A DNA stretch of 64,000 bases from Bacteroides ndongoniae (GCF_900108345.1 NZ_FNVV01000014.1:1783664-1847663), one strand, 5' to 3'; shown: positions 18,780 to 29,696, counted from the first letter of the stretch. A program made the numbers and translations. The notes: generated by a model not told the origin, from the letters alone.

Positions 18780-21700
18780 ATGAGAACAAAACATGTATTA
18801 ATGACGACAGCGTTTGCTGCGCTGTTTGCGGCTTGTTCTAATGAGGACTTCTTGGATAACGTACAAAATGTACCAAGTACTCAGGATGCGCAACGCCCCA
18901 CTGTGGATAATGTTTTCCTGAATCTCGTGGAAGACAATGCTGAAACCCGCTTGGGATTTGGATTAAATGGCTATGCATGGGAAGAAGGTGACGTTATCGG
19001 AGCCTTGTTGATGGATGACTGGAACGATAATGTACTTAGAGGGGTTCGTCCCAGTACTGTAGATCAGGAAAAATGGGCTGATTTCACATGGACTGAAAGA
19101 TATATCCTTTCAGATCAGATCCATACGGACTATCCTTTCACCCGTCAGGAAGACGGTTCTTGGACTTGTGGTACCAAGATGCAGGAAGGTAACTATTTCT
19201 TTGCTTTCCCATTTGCTTCATACCAAGGAAAGCGTGAGGCGCTGCACGACCTCAGCGAACAGGTTCAGGACGGTGTTACAACTGAATCTCTGCAGGAAGC
19301 ATACGCTAAGAATAATTTCTTCATTGGTTATGCACGCATTAAGGCCGGTACAGAAAGTGATGATGTAGTAAGCACCAACCTGAAGATGACTCCAGTTTTG
19401 GGTGCAGTAGGTATCACAGTGAAGAACGTAGGTGTTGAATCATTTACTGTTAAGAAAATTGTTCTGAAAACTCCTGATACTGCTGATGACGGTTTCAGTA
19501 CGATTATTAAGATTGATCCGACAAAAGCTACATACAAAGGTGAGGATGCTTCTATAGCCATGACATCACCATATTATAATGTTAACGAGAAAACAGCACA
19601 ATGGGCTAATTCAACTTTAGGAACTTATTTTAACTATGCTAACTATGAAGAAATGACTTTCGATGGAACAGCATGGAATTATAACGATAAGTTTACCGAA
19701 AGATATACCAAGGATGGTGAGTTAGTAAACAACACTGAAAAGTCTCTTAACTACAACCGTGACAATGCTTTACGTGCCATCATCAATCCGGTTGAAAAAA
19801 CTGATCACCGCGTAGAACTGACAGTAACAAACTCTCCGGTATTGAAGAGCACACAGTCTGCAAACTTTATTATTATGACTAATATCTATAAATATGATGC
19901 TGTTAATGAGGATAATACCATTACAGCTGACATTTATACTGATAGAGGTATGATTAAGGATGTGGAAATTTCCAATGTAAAAGGCGAGGTTGCTGGCAAG
20001 GGTGTAACTGTTATTTCTGAAAACCCGATCGTAGAAATCGCTCCGAATAAAGTGAACAAGGTGACTTTGGAAATTGATAACAACTCTGTTCAGGCTCCGC
20101 ATGAAATGAACATCTTCAACGAAGAAGACTTGGTACAGTTCATTGAATGGAACCAGACGATGCGTCGTCCTTACACTGCAACACTGAAGAATAACATTAC
20201 CCTGACTAAGGAAATGAGCGATCTTCTGACTAAAGAAGGTGTAAACTCTACATTGATTATAAAGAATGATGAAAATGCAAATCCTGCTAAGAAACTGACT
20301 ATCGCTAAGGATGCCGCAACCAATATCCTTAACTATGTTCTGGTAGACGGTGAAATAGTAGTTGAAAACGCTCTGGTACTTGGCTCTAAGTCTTATGTAA
20401 AGGGTACATATACCGGATTAATCGGTTCTACAGATAGCCATTCTACAAAGAACCAAAAGATCAAGATCGCAGAAAACGCTTCTGTAACTGTATCTGGCGC
20501 TATCGAATACAAGTCTACTGGTGAACAGAAAGAGAAAGAACTGGTAATCAGCGAAAACAAGGGTGCACTTACCATCAACGCTGATGTAAACAAACTGACT
20601 GTTACAGAGAATAGAGGTACAATGGAGGTAAATGCTGTTGTAACAATTGCAGGTCAAAGCGCAAACAAGCAAAATGCAACTCTGACAATTGGTGCAAACG
20701 GTAATCTGGCATGTGCTGGAAAATTGACCAACCAAGGTTTAGCTGCACAAGAAGAATACGCTGTTATCTACAACAACGGTAAGATTTACAATCTTGTAAA
20801 TGCTGCTTATGGTAAAGTTATTGTAGGCGAAGAAAAAGGTATCGTTACAAATGTAAACAGCAATGCAGGTATCATTGACATCTCTGCCAACATTGAAGCT
20901 GATATCAACAAGAAAGATGAAGGTACAATTGCCTATACTGTAGCTAAAGATGCAGCCGTAACTATGAAGTCTATTAAGGAAGCTAAAATCACTGAGCTGA
21001 CAGTAGATGGCGGTAGCGTAACTTCTGTAAAAACTGACGGAGTTGTTGATGCTACAACTGTAAAGAAAGTAATTGTAACAGAAAACGGTGGTGCTATGGG
21101 CATCAAAGAGATTGGAAGCACATTCTCTAATGCCGCATTCGAAATCAACGGTGACGTTACTCTGTACAATCTGACTATCGGTAAGAACATTAAAGTGAAA
21201 GCCGGCACAACTACCATCAGAGGTACTGTAAACGCTAAGGATAGCGATATCACTTTGGCTAGCTATGATGACAAGAAGTATGTATCTTACGATGCTACCC
21301 TCAACGTCGCAACTTCTACTGATACTTTGATTGCAGCTTCTATTGCTAAGGTTTCAGGTCAGCCTAAAGCTGGTGAAGCTAAGGTTAGCAACCAAGGTTC
21401 TGTGAAACTGGCTAATACTAATGTTAGTACTGTAGTATGGACTGGTAACAACGCAACTAATCAAGATGCTGTTTATACAGATAAAACAGTGAACTTAATT
21501 GTAGTATACAATACTGGTTCTACCGCTACTACAGGTAACCCCACATCTGATGGCAATTACATCATTACAGGTAATGCTGGGTTTAAGACTTTAAATTCAC
21601 TTGTTGCAAAAGGTTGGAAAGACGAGAGCAATAAGATAAATTATAAGTATGTGGTTAAAGAGGTTGTTATTGAAAACGAATTGTCATTTAACAATGATGC

Positions 21701-22094
21701 AACTAATGCCGCTCAATTCAGAACTCTTGTAGCTGGTCAGAAAGTTACATTGAAAAATAACCTTATATACTGCGATCCTGCTTATAATATCAGCATGGGT
21801 GATCTGATTTTAGAAGGTACTGACATCAAAATTGGAAGCGGAAATCAGAATCAAACAAGAACCTTCTTGACTGTAAATAGCATTGACTATTCTAAGGTTA
21901 CCACAACACTCACTATCAATTCTGGTAATATTCAAATTGTTGGTGAATCTCAAGTAGGTCTTTCTGGTGGTGTTACTTACAATAAAGCTGTAACGAAGGC
22001 AGGTAATGGTAAGCTTGTCATTACCAATAAAGTAAATACAAGCGAACTGCTTGAATGGGACTTCACAAATGCTAAATGGGTAAAGATTCAATAA
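18780..22094 (+). CDS. Cassette U2 large surface lipoprotein
   Basis: 1104 residues. Signal MRTKHVLMTTAFAALFAAC, then SNEDFLDN. Family landmarks: ETRLGFGLNGYAWEEGDVIG, ALLMDDWND, HTDYPFTRQEDGSW, EGNYFFAFPF, NNFFIGYARIKAG, the middle segment MNIFNEEDLVQFIEWN (about 442), then a long beta-helix-like region (ITVSSAIE-type strands, LTIGANGNLACAGKLTNQG, NNGKIYNLVN). The C-terminal module, class A (AYNISMGDLILEGTDIKIG ... LLEWDFTNAKW), is shared with U6 and U8. No transmembrane segments beyond the signal, so predicted lipid-anchored and surface exposed. N-terminal region fimbrillin/Mfa-like by motif; function unknown. Confidence 0.85.
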   Translation: MRTKHVLMTTAFAALFAACSNEDFLDNVQNVPSTQDAQRPTVDNVFLNLVEDNAETRLGFGLNGYAWEEGDVIGALLMDDWNDNVLRGVRPSTVDQEKWADFTWTERYILSDQIHTDYPFTRQEDGSWTCGTKMQEGNYFFAFPFASYQGKREALHDLSEQVQDGVTTESLQEAYAKNNFFIGYARIKAGTESDDVVSTNLKMTPVLGAVGITVKNVGVESFTVKKIVLKTPDTADDGFSTIIKIDPTKATYKGEDASIAMTSPYYNVNEKTAQWANSTLGTYFNYANYEEMTFDGTAWNYNDKFTERYTKDGELVNNTEKSLNYNRDNALRAIINPVEKTDHRVELTVTNSPVLKSTQSANFIIMTNIYKYDAVNEDNTITADIYTDRGMIKDVEISNVKGEVAGKGVTVISENPIVEIAPNKVNKVTLEIDNNSVQAPHEMNIFNEEDLVQFIEWNQTMRRPYTATLKNNITLTKEMSDLLTKEGVNSTLIIKNDENANPAKKLTIAKDAATNILNYVLVDGEIVVENALVLGSKSYVKGTYTGLIGSTDSHSTKNQKIKIAENASVTVSGAIEYKSTGEQKEKELVISENKGALTINADVNKLTVTENRGTMEVNAVVTIAGQSANKQNATLTIGANGNLACAGKLTNQGLAAQEEYAVIYNNGKIYNLVNAAYGKVIVGEEKGIVTNVNSNAGIIDISANIEADINKKDEGTIAYTVAKDAAVTMKSIKEAKITELTVDGGSVTSVKTDGVVDATTVKKVIVTENGGAMGIKEIGSTFSNAAFEINGDVTLYNLTIGKNIKVKAGTTTIRGTVNAKDSDITLASYDDKKYVSYDATLNVATSTDTLIAASIAKVSGQPKAGEAKVSNQGSVKLANTNVSTVVWTGNNATNQDAVYTDKTVNLIVVYNTGSTATTGNPTSDGNYIITGNAGFKTLNSLVAKGWKDESNKINYKYVVKEVVIENELSFNNDATNAAQFRTLVAGQKVTLKNNLIYCDPAYNISMGDLILEGTDIKIGSGNQNQTRTFLTVNSIDYSKVTTTLTINSGNIQIVGESQVGLSGGVTYNKAVTKAGNGKLVITNKVNTSELLEWDFTNAKWVKIQ

Positions 22095-22127
22095 TCCTGT
22101 AAGTTAATAAGTTGTAAGTTAATAAGT

Positions 22128-22160
22128 AAAGAGGGTATGCCACCAAGGCATACCCTCTTT
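22128..22160. terminator. Bidirectional terminator between U2 and U3
   Basis: AAAGAGGGTATGCC and GGCATACCCTCTTT are perfect arms flanked by A and T runs, serving the convergent U2 and U3 genes. Closely similar hairpins end U8 and the 31090-32472 chimera. Confidence 0.9.
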
Positions 22161-22189
22161 CGTATTAAACTACTCAGAATAATATTTCT

Positions 22190-25100
22190 TTAGTTAGTAG
22201 CGTCATTTCCACTCCAGTGACTTCCATTGGTTGATTCCTTGCAATCATCAACATTTGCAATGGCAGTTGCATTACCACTATTATGAATAGTACCATAATT
22301 TGTAATTGTCAATTTTGCATCACTAGAACCTCTCAATGTGGCACCTTGTTCTATAGTAAGATCACCAGTCTTTGCTACGATGAGTGTTGCACCTTTCAAT
22401 GCACCATTATTATCTTCAAGATCTACTATTACCAATTCACCACTCTTGATAGTAGAAGGTTGGCCTACGCTCAATGTGTTGGTATATACATTCAGTCGTT
22501 TGCCCGCAAATGCAACAGCACCCAATCCAACACCTTTCGAGAATTTACCACCTACACCAACAAGTGAAAGACCGTCAGTTTCAGGAGCCAATGTGCCCTT
22601 CATGATTATCAGCTGATTTGCCTTAGCTTTTGCGATATCGGCATTCAAATCTGCAATCTTCTTGCCTGTAACATCATCTACTACATATTGGCATGTCTGA
22701 GCTGCTCCATAAACAACATCTGCCTTAGAACTATTGTTAATAACACCATTACCATTCAATTCTCTTGTATAAGAACCGGCACCGGTTACAATAAATCCAT
22801 CATTTCTTACTTGATGCAATGTTCCGAAGTTGCCAATAGTTCCAAACTGATTATAGATATACACACTATAAGTATCATTATTAGTACCTATTAATTTGGC
22901 ACCGGCAGCAATATTAATATAACCATCATTAACGCTGCCATTAACTTCTGTGAGTACAACAGAGCCACCATTGATATAGATGTAGCAATCCTTGTAAATA
23001 CTATTGTTATCTGCATCTACTTCACCACTATCAAATCGGTTATTGATAAGTTTAGCAATCGTAGCTTCACCTTCTGTTGTGAAGTTACCAGCTCTCTTAG
23101 TCTGATAATCTTTGTTGGTGAATGTACCCTCAACATTTAATGTTCCGTTATTGATAACCGAATCAGTATTCGTCAAATCTCCGCTTACGGTCAACGTGGC
23201 ATTCTCGTTAATTGTCAATGTTGCAGCTTCTTTTCCACAATTTACACAGTCGTTGCTATTTATGATGTTTCCATCAACAGTTGTTGCAGTTTCCTTTTCA
23301 AGGTCTGCATCACCCGTTACAGACATATTCTTGGCATTCTCGATATTTGCATCTACTGCTACATTCTTGACAAACGCTAAGATGTTTTCATTTACGATCT
23401 TAGTAGCATCCAAGTTAATAGCCGGTTTATCCCATTCACCACCTTGTACATCCAATACACCAGTTTCTTCAACTGTAATTGTGCCGGCAACGTTTAAATC
23501 AGCTTTGAGTGTCAATGTATTAAAGATATTCAAATCCTTGATCCCACGTACTGCCTCATCTGATGTCTGGTCAGCTTCCAAAACAACATTTACACCGTTG
23601 TAATTGAACATGTTGATGCTGTTTGCAGCCTTCAAAATAATCGGAGTTTCTTGTTCAGCAGAGAATGTTACACCTACTTCTACATTTTGCTTGTCAGTGT
23701 AGTTCTTAATCAGGCTAACCACGTCATCTGTAATTTCCAGACCATTTCCATAAGCTGTTACATTGAACTGAATATCTTCGGTTGTAGTGGCAGATGTAAG
23801 TCTTGCGGAAATCAGTTTCAACAGGTCTTCTGTCGTTGATACACGTACTTCTTCTTCTTGATAGAAGTATTGGTCATCAAAGGTCAAGGTTGCTGTCGGG
23901 ATTTCTTTGCCGCTTTCCCACAACATCAACTGATCAAGTTTGAAATCCGCATTATCTTTACCCAGTTTTCTCATAACGCCGTTACGCCATGCTCCTACTT
24001 TTGGATCAAACATCTTACCATAAACTACAACTTCCAATTCTTTCCATCCTTCAAATGCAGGCAAAGCAATCGAAGCGGTTGCAATTCTTTTCTGATAGTC
24101 ACCGCCTGAAGTCTCGTTACCTTCCAAACGAACGCCACCTTCTGGGAAGTTGAACACATATTCATAAGCTACTGTAGCTTCTGAATCGTTTAATCCATAA
24201 GGAACACGCTCTTGGGTAGTTTCGTAATGAACCATGCTACGGGCAATTCCCTGTGTGAACCATGCATCGTTATAGAGACCTGCACCGAGAATCTTTTCGC
24301 CACATTCATCATATACGATTTGATCTTCGAACATCTTATCATTAACTAGCTGTTGGAGTGAATCGGCAATAAATCCGGGTGCCTGATAAGTATATGTTGC
24401 CTTAAGATCTTCAACAGGCCACCAAGTTTTTTCTCTTACGTCAGGTTTTACATAAGCTACAGTTGGTAACGGTTGCCCTTCGTGTGCTTTAAAAACGATC
24501 TTTTCAGCGATGAAAGGATTAGTAGCAACATTTTCGAATACAAATTTTGCATACGAAAGAATAGGCCACAGTTTAACATCAATAGTCAGGTTTTCGCCAT
24601 CTTTCTTTTGATCACGATAAATCTGCTTGTAACTCAGCATGAACTGGTTTTCGCGGTTTACATAGTAATTACCTTTGGAAGCATCACTATGTTTTTCCAT
24701 CGTAACATTCGGATTAATGTAGTACCACAAGTCACGTCGGTTAGTAGCCTTTTCGTTTTTGGGGAACATAATCATATAGTTTCCTTCAACCAACTGCGAA
24801 GCACGGTTAATCCACTTGCCATTTTCTTGCAGCTCATAACCGTAATTAGACTGAATATTATTGGTTGGCTCATACATCTGCCACCAATTACTTTGGTATT
24901 TCCAGAGGGTTTCATTGGCATTATCCAATTCACCGACAGTATTACCATCATTTCCGCCTCTGAACTCGTCCATCAGATAGAGTCCCAAGTTATCACCGGC
25001 ATCAGGTGTAGCAGTTTCAGGATTGTAACGTGTTTCAGGCTCACCTGTCACAAAATCCACAACTCCCACAACAGGACGTCCGGCTAACGGATCATTTGTT

Positions 25101-25192
25101 GTAGAAGAAGGTGCATTAAGATAATCTTCTTGTGTACAAGCTGCAAACAATCCAGACAATGCAGCTGTCATCAACAAATACTTTGTTTTCAT
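22190..25192 (-). CDS. Cassette U3 large surface lipoprotein
   Basis: 1000 residues from MKTKYLLMTAALSGLFAAC, followed by TQEDYLN. An in-frame ATG 33 nt upstream exists, but the MKTK start matches the sibling genes and gives a clean lipoprotein signal. Divergent family member: ETRYNPETATPDAGDNLGLY, LMDEFRGG, EGNYMIMFP, the middle segment VRVSTTEDLLKLISARL, then beta-helix-like repeats (VINNGTLNVEGTFTNKD). The C-terminal module, class B (CQYVVDDVTG ... ANQLIIMKGTL ... HWSGNDATN), is shared with U4. Convergent with U2. Surface-exposed lipoprotein by inference; role unknown. Confidence 0.83.
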   Translation of the reverse strand: MKTKYLLMTAALSGLFAACTQEDYLNAPSSTTNDPLAGRPVVGVVDFVTGEPETRYNPETATPDAGDNLGLYLMDEFRGGNDGNTVGELDNANETLWKYQSNWWQMYEPTNNIQSNYGYELQENGKWINRASQLVEGNYMIMFPKNEKATNRRDLWYYINPNVTMEKHSDASKGNYYVNRENQFMLSYKQIYRDQKKDGENLTIDVKLWPILSYAKFVFENVATNPFIAEKIVFKAHEGQPLPTVAYVKPDVREKTWWPVEDLKATYTYQAPGFIADSLQQLVNDKMFEDQIVYDECGEKILGAGLYNDAWFTQGIARSMVHYETTQERVPYGLNDSEATVAYEYVFNFPEGGVRLEGNETSGGDYQKRIATASIALPAFEGWKELEVVVYGKMFDPKVGAWRNGVMRKLGKDNADFKLDQLMLWESGKEIPTATLTFDDQYFYQEEEVRVSTTEDLLKLISARLTSATTTEDIQFNVTAYGNGLEITDDVVSLIKNYTDKQNVEVGVTFSAEQETPIILKAANSINMFNYNGVNVVLEADQTSDEAVRGIKDLNIFNTLTLKADLNVAGTITVEETGVLDVQGGEWDKPAINLDATKIVNENILAFVKNVAVDANIENAKNMSVTGDADLEKETATTVDGNIINSNDCVNCGKEAATLTINENATLTVSGDLTNTDSVINNGTLNVEGTFTNKDYQTKRAGNFTTEGEATIAKLINNRFDSGEVDADNNSIYKDCYIYINGGSVVLTEVNGSVNDGYINIAAGAKLIGTNNDTYSVYIYNQFGTIGNFGTLHQVRNDGFIVTGAGSYTRELNGNGVINNSSKADVVYGAAQTCQYVVDDVTGKKIADLNADIAKAKANQLIIMKGTLAPETDGLSLVGVGGKFSKGVGLGAVAFAGKRLNVYTNTLSVGQPSTIKSGELVIVDLEDNNGALKGATLIVAKTGDLTIEQGATLRGSSDAKLTITNYGTIHNSGNATAIANVDDCKESTNGSHWSGNDATN

Positions 25193-25231
25193 TTTTAATA
25201 ATTTAATGTTAATAGATACATCCAAACTTAA

Positions 25232-25339
25232 TTAAGCTGGTACATCACCACCAAAATCTACACTTCCTTCGAAGCCCTTCTCAATTTCCACCTCCAGAAC
25301 TTCCACTTCTGGAGCTACATAAAACTTTTCCATTTCCAT
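25232..25339 (-). CDS. Cassette U3 small precursor-like peptide
   Basis: 35 residues: MEMEKFYVAPEVEVLEVEIE, KGFEGS, tail VDFGGDVPA. It is the only copy with Glu instead of Ala at the third position of the GFxxS motif. Stop 39 nt before the lipoprotein ATG, the shortest spacing of the eight. Confidence 0.75.
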   Translation of the reverse strand: MEMEKFYVAPEVEVLEVEIEKGFEGSVDFGGDVPA

Positions 25340-25598
25340 AATTTTAGTTTTTAATTGTTAGTAAAATAAGTGTTATTAGTTTTTCATTTAATCTTTCGTC
25401 ATAAGTTGTCATATATAATAAGGTGTAAATTCCAACCTCTTTTTGCTGTTTGATTTATCTTCAGATTTATTCGTTTATATTGCGCTAATTCGCTGTATTT
25501 CTGTATATTAACATATCATACAATAGCGCATAATTCAGGCTGCAAAGTAACTAACTTATTTCCTAAATAGGTTTCGATGGTATTTTATTGATAATCAA
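25340..25598 (-). promoter_or_regulatory. U3 promoter, micro-ORF and leader
   Basis: Minus strand: TTGATTATCAA (25588-25598), CCTATTTAGG, core TTACTTTG (25543-25550), micro-ORF 25531-25508 (M-R-Y-C-M-I-C-stop), conserved TTTACACCTTATTATATA leader element. Sequence is very close to the U2 leader. Confidence 0.75.
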
Positions 25599-26261
25599 TA
25601 GAATACATGCTAAAGAAAAGAACGTAAACGAGATAATATATGCGTATAGTGCGATTAAGGGAAATTCTGTAATTTATTTATAATTAGCAGATTAATACAT
25701 TCCGCATTATAGAGTTTAATCAATCAAAAGTTCAATTAACACCACTTCATGACACCTGAAGGTAGTATTATAAAACGTTGATTCTGAGTGTATATAGAAG
25801 GGAAAAAGTAGTGGATGCGGTGGTGTTGGCACCTATAATTGATACTTAGGAGTAAAAAGGTGTAAGAATATAAGATAGAAAATCTTACTTTCTAACTGAT
25901 AGTTGAGAAGCAGAATATATATCGTTGAGGGATGAGTTAAGGAATGGAGAGTAAAAATGGTCCTTTACAAAGAGATTGAAAATAGGGGCAGATATAGAAT
26001 CAGAATTGGATGTAATAAGTCATTAGTTATTCACTGTCTGAACCGTTAACTAACGAGTAATATAAGTCGTAAATTATTTTATTGACAAACTATTAGTTAT
26101 TCAGTTTGTAAGGCGATAAATAAAGCTCATTTGGGATAGGATATGTAGATATAGAATCAAAATACCTTATTCTAATAAGAAGGTGATTGTATTTGGCTGT
26201 ATACTTTATGGTATTACAATGAGATAATACGTTCGTTCACCTTCCCCTCTCTATTGACAAT
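25599..26261 (-). repeat. Extended upstream repeat of U3
   Basis: Read on the minus strand, this matches the region upstream of U8 (about 57140-57670): TTTGTAAAGGACCATTTTT, ATCCCTCAAC, GGTGCCAACACC, TCATGAAGTGGTGTTAATTG, and degenerate copies of the AACTGAATAACTAA repeat near 26030-26110. No gene. It shows U3 and U8 derive from a common unit larger than the genes themselves. Confidence 0.65.
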
Positions 26262-26295
26262 AAAAAAGGTGAAGCATAAAGCTTCACCTTCTTTA
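26262..26295. terminator. Terminator of U4
   Basis: AAGGTGAAGC pairs with GCTTCACCTT, with an A-run upstream that reads as TTTTTT on the minus strand; 18 nt from the U4 stop. Confidence 0.85.
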
Positions 26296-26312
26296 ATTAA
26301 TTATAGAACTAC

Positions 26313-29243
26313 TTAATTCTGAGCAGCATTACCAGTCCAGTGATTATTAGCAGCAGTTGAGCAATCAGTGTAGTTCTGAATGTTTTTGATCGTACCACTG
26401 TTGTGTACATAACCCGGTACATTCAATGTCAATTTAGCACTGTTTCCTCCACGGAATGTTCCATAATTGCTAACATTCAGTTCTCCATTAACTGTAGCAG
26501 TAGCGCTGGTAGTATTTTGTTGCAATACAGCCAATTCACCGTGATTGATTGTAGTTACACCTTCGATGCTCAAGGTACTTGTGTAAAGGATGAGATATTT
26601 GCCTATCGTTCCTTCCAAATTAACTCCATTCAATACAACACCTTTACCGAAGTAGCCTCTATTTTCGCATGTGATAGAACCACCATTCAAGCTGAATGTA
26701 TCTTCGAACTTCAATGTTCCGCCATTGATAATCAATTGATTAGCGTCAGCTTTCTTCACATTGTCGTTCAATTGTTCCAAAGTCATATCAGAGATATTGT
26801 TTTCAATATATTGACAAGTCTGATCGTTATTATAAGAAACGTCACCCATTTCTGAATTGTCGATAATACCTTCACCTGATGTCACATTAGTAACAGATAC
26901 TTCATCCAGAACCTTGATAAAGCCATTGTTATTGACATTATGAATAGTTCCGGCGTTTTCAATGGTAGATTCAATTTCATTTACAACACCTCCAAGTGTA
27001 TTCTGCTTCGTTATCATGATGGCGTTATCTTTTACAGTAATCTTACCACCAAGATAGTTTCTAATATACGAGAAGTTAACAGTCTTGCCTTCAGCTATAA
27101 TTACGGTTCCATCATTGTAGAAGCGACGTTGCATACCGGTTGCTATAGCATTTGCATTGATGTTCAATGTTCCATGATTGTTCAACGCTTGCTCGCCTTC
27201 AGTCATAGCTGTATTCTCATATGCAAACTCAGAATCACCATTAATGTTCATGACACCATTATTGGTAACTTTCTCCTTGTATAATGTACCAGTTAATGTC
27301 ATAGTACCATTGTTCAACAACTCATCATCAGCATTTGCGATAGTAGCAGTTCCGGCGTTAGTTACCTTTTGCTTTTGCAGAAGCTTAACGGTGTAGTTAC
27401 CAGTAGCGGTATTATTTACAAGACCGTCTACATTATCAGCTGTGAAATCACCACTGTTTTCAATAGTGCCTTCAACATCGGCAGCATTGACTGTACCTGC
27501 ATTCATTATCTTAGACTTAATTGTAATATCATTAGTCTTAGTGTCAAGTTCACCACCTTTGGCAACGATAATTTCGCAATTTTCAAGTACTTTATACTTA
27601 TATGGACTACTTGGATCTACATAGTTCGCCAATTTTTCTTCTGCTTTCACTTGCTTGCTTTCGATATTCAAGATAGTCTTAGCACTTGTAGGATCGCCTA
27701 TCGGATAGTGGAAATAAAGTTTGTTGATAGCATTTGCTGGCAATCCTGCTGGCAAAGTGATGTAGCCATTGATATGCAAACGAATGTTAGGTTTAGCTTT
27801 TAACATGTCATAAGCGGCTTTACTCAATTCTACACGTTTGCCAATAGTTTTCAGTGTAACATCCTTCACGCCGGTTTCGCTATTAGCCTGAGCCAATATC
27901 CATTCCAGTCTTTCGGTAGATGAAATCTTGAAGTCACTGATGCTATAGCTTTGCAGAGCAGCTGCATCAAGATTTGCTTGGAATACTTGTGTTGCACCAG
28001 GCTTCAGGAACTTATGAGCAGCATCACTAACCACGTCATCCCAAACTGAGCCATCAATGCCACCTTGAGTTTGAGGTCTGCCCATATCGATGCGAGCTAC
28101 CATCTGTTCTCCGTTACCGTTACCAGAAGTTACTTTTTCGACAAAGATCAATACTTCAAAAGTTTCAGGCATATCGTGGTTATAAACGCCACCAGGCATT
28201 ACAATACGGCCTACTGCGTAATCGCCACCTTCTACAATGTATTCGTTACCAAACTGAACTTCATACTCATAAGTCGGGGCAATCTCCATGTCTGTTTTCC
28301 AGAATTCTGATGACAATCCGTGAACTGTAGTAGACGGATCTATAAGCAGAGAGCTTCCATCAGCTTTACGCGGATCAATTTTTTCTTCTGGAGTAGCACC
28401 ATCTACACCGATATAACGTTGAGCACGCAACCACATGTCACGAGTATGTTCTGTAAAATTCATACTTTCCCATGACTTATTGACTTTGTCAAATTTAGCA
28501 GTTTTTGGCGCTAACATCATTGTTGTAGCCATCAGATGAGAAGTACCATCCAAGTCGATTCCATCATTATCCGGATTACTATTGGTACGAACTACCATTC
28601 TAGTAACTTTCAGTTTCATACCAGTCATATTGGCTATCTTGAAGGCAGGAGTCGCGAACAAAGGTACAAAATCGAAACCAATTTTATTTACGCCTTCGTC
28701 TGTTGCCTCAATAAACTTATAGCCCAACCATTTTTGGTTGTCTTTGATAGACTGCATTTGGAAATACTTGCCAGTTGCAGGGTCGTAATTCTTCTGTACG
28801 GGATTTACGCTCCATCCGACAAGACCGCGATGAGTAAACTTCTTATCGTAAGGGAAGTAGAAGAAATAGTTACCTTCGCAAACTGCCGCATCTTCGGGTG
28901 TATTCCATGTAGTCACACCGTCTTTTGTAGTACGAACAAACGGATAGTTAGTGTGTACATAATCTGTAAACGTATAATGATCGATACCGTCTGCTACTTC
29001 GTCCCATGTATCCATCAGTAAAGCGCCAATCTTATCGCCATCAGCGAAATACCATTGCCAACCATCGCCCCCCTTGTCATACTCCAAACGGGTATTTGCT
29101 TCGTCAAATGCCAAAGCAACCTTAGCAGTTGGTCTGTTGCCATCAACCACCACCGGAGCCTGTTCATTCAGAAAATCTTCATTAGAACAAGCAGCCAATA
29201 ATGCTGTGATAGCCATAGTTGATAAAAATCTACCTGTTTTCAT
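26313..29243 (-). CDS. Cassette U4 large surface lipoprotein
   Basis: 976 residues. Signal MKTGRFLSTMAITALLAAC, then SNEDFLNEQ. Landmarks: NTRLEYDKGGDGWQWYFADG, KIGALLMDTWD, HTNYPF, EGNYFFYFPYD, the middle segment FKISSTERLEWILAQANSE, then short repeats with N-x-G turns (ILNIESKQVKAEEKL, VTNNGVMNINGDSEF, RFYNDGTVIIAEG). The C-terminal class B module (CQYIENNISD ... ANQLIINGGTL ... HWTGNAAQN) is shared with U3, although the N-terminal halves differ considerably, which points to module exchange. Beta-helix fold and surface exposure are inferred. Confidence 0.83.
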   Translation of the reverse strand: MKTGRFLSTMAITALLAACSNEDFLNEQAPVVVDGNRPTAKVALAFDEANTRLEYDKGGDGWQWYFADGDKIGALLMDTWDEVADGIDHYTFTDYVHTNYPFVRTTKDGVTTWNTPEDAAVCEGNYFFYFPYDKKFTHRGLVGWSVNPVQKNYDPATGKYFQMQSIKDNQKWLGYKFIEATDEGVNKIGFDFVPLFATPAFKIANMTGMKLKVTRMVVRTNSNPDNDGIDLDGTSHLMATTMMLAPKTAKFDKVNKSWESMNFTEHTRDMWLRAQRYIGVDGATPEEKIDPRKADGSSLLIDPSTTVHGLSSEFWKTDMEIAPTYEYEVQFGNEYIVEGGDYAVGRIVMPGGVYNHDMPETFEVLIFVEKVTSGNGNGEQMVARIDMGRPQTQGGIDGSVWDDVVSDAAHKFLKPGATQVFQANLDAAALQSYSISDFKISSTERLEWILAQANSETGVKDVTLKTIGKRVELSKAAYDMLKAKPNIRLHINGYITLPAGLPANAINKLYFHYPIGDPTSAKTILNIESKQVKAEEKLANYVDPSSPYKYKVLENCEIIVAKGGELDTKTNDITIKSKIMNAGTVNAADVEGTIENSGDFTADNVDGLVNNTATGNYTVKLLQKQKVTNAGTATIANADDELLNNGTMTLTGTLYKEKVTNNGVMNINGDSEFAYENTAMTEGEQALNNHGTLNINANAIATGMQRRFYNDGTVIIAEGKTVNFSYIRNYLGGKITVKDNAIMITKQNTLGGVVNEIESTIENAGTIHNVNNNGFIKVLDEVSVTNVTSGEGIIDNSEMGDVSYNNDQTCQYIENNISDMTLEQLNDNVKKADANQLIINGGTLKFEDTFSLNGGSITCENRGYFGKGVVLNGVNLEGTIGKYLILYTSTLSIEGVTTINHGELAVLQQNTTSATATVNGELNVSNYGTFRGGNSAKLTLNVPGYVHNSGTIKNIQNYTDCSTAANNHWTGNAAQN

Positions 29244-29298
29244 TCTTGTTTTAGTTAATTAATTAAAAATAAAGTTATTCGTCTACAAATAATAATCA

Positions 29299-29427
29299 TC
29301 AAACTTCTTGATCTCCACCTCCGAAGTCAGGATCACTTCCATCACCAGGGCTTGCAGCAAACCCCTTCTCTACTTCTACCTCCAGAATTTCCACATCCGG
29401 AGCTACATAAAACTTTTCCATTTCCAT
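29299..29427 (-). CDS. Cassette U4 small precursor-like peptide
   Basis: 42 residues: MEMEKFYVAPDVEILEVEVE, KGFAAS, tail PGDGSDPDFGGGDQEV. Like the U2 and U8 tails it contains a D-P-x-F unit. Stop 55 nt before the lipoprotein ATG. Confidence 0.78.
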   Translation of the reverse strand: MEMEKFYVAPDVEILEVEVEKGFAASPGDGSDPDFGGGDQEV

Positions 29428-29696
29428 AAATTTAATTTTTTAATTGTTAATAGTTAATAAAATAAGTGCTATTAGTAAAATTAGTGCTATGAGCCTTTCA
29501 GTTTATTCTTCGTTTCGAATAGTTATATAATATAATAAGGTGTAAATTTTGATATCTCCATTTTGGTGTTCAATTTTACTTTTGGATTCATTCGCCTAAA
29601 ATCATCTAACTTACTGTATTTCTGCATATTAACATACTATACAATAGCGCATAATTCAGGCTGCAAAGTAACTAACTTATTTCCTAAATACAAAAT
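29428..29696 (-). promoter_or_regulatory. U4 promoter, micro-ORF and leader (truncated upstream)
   Basis: Minus strand: core TTACTTTG (29664-29671), micro-ORF 29652-29629 (M-R-Y-C-I-V-C-stop), conserved leader element TTTACACCTTATTATATT. Homology with the other units stops abruptly at TATTTAGGAAATAAG: CCTATTTAGG is cut to GTATTTAGG and the TGATTATCA site is absent. A different gene start replaces the usual upstream sequence. Confidence 0.72.
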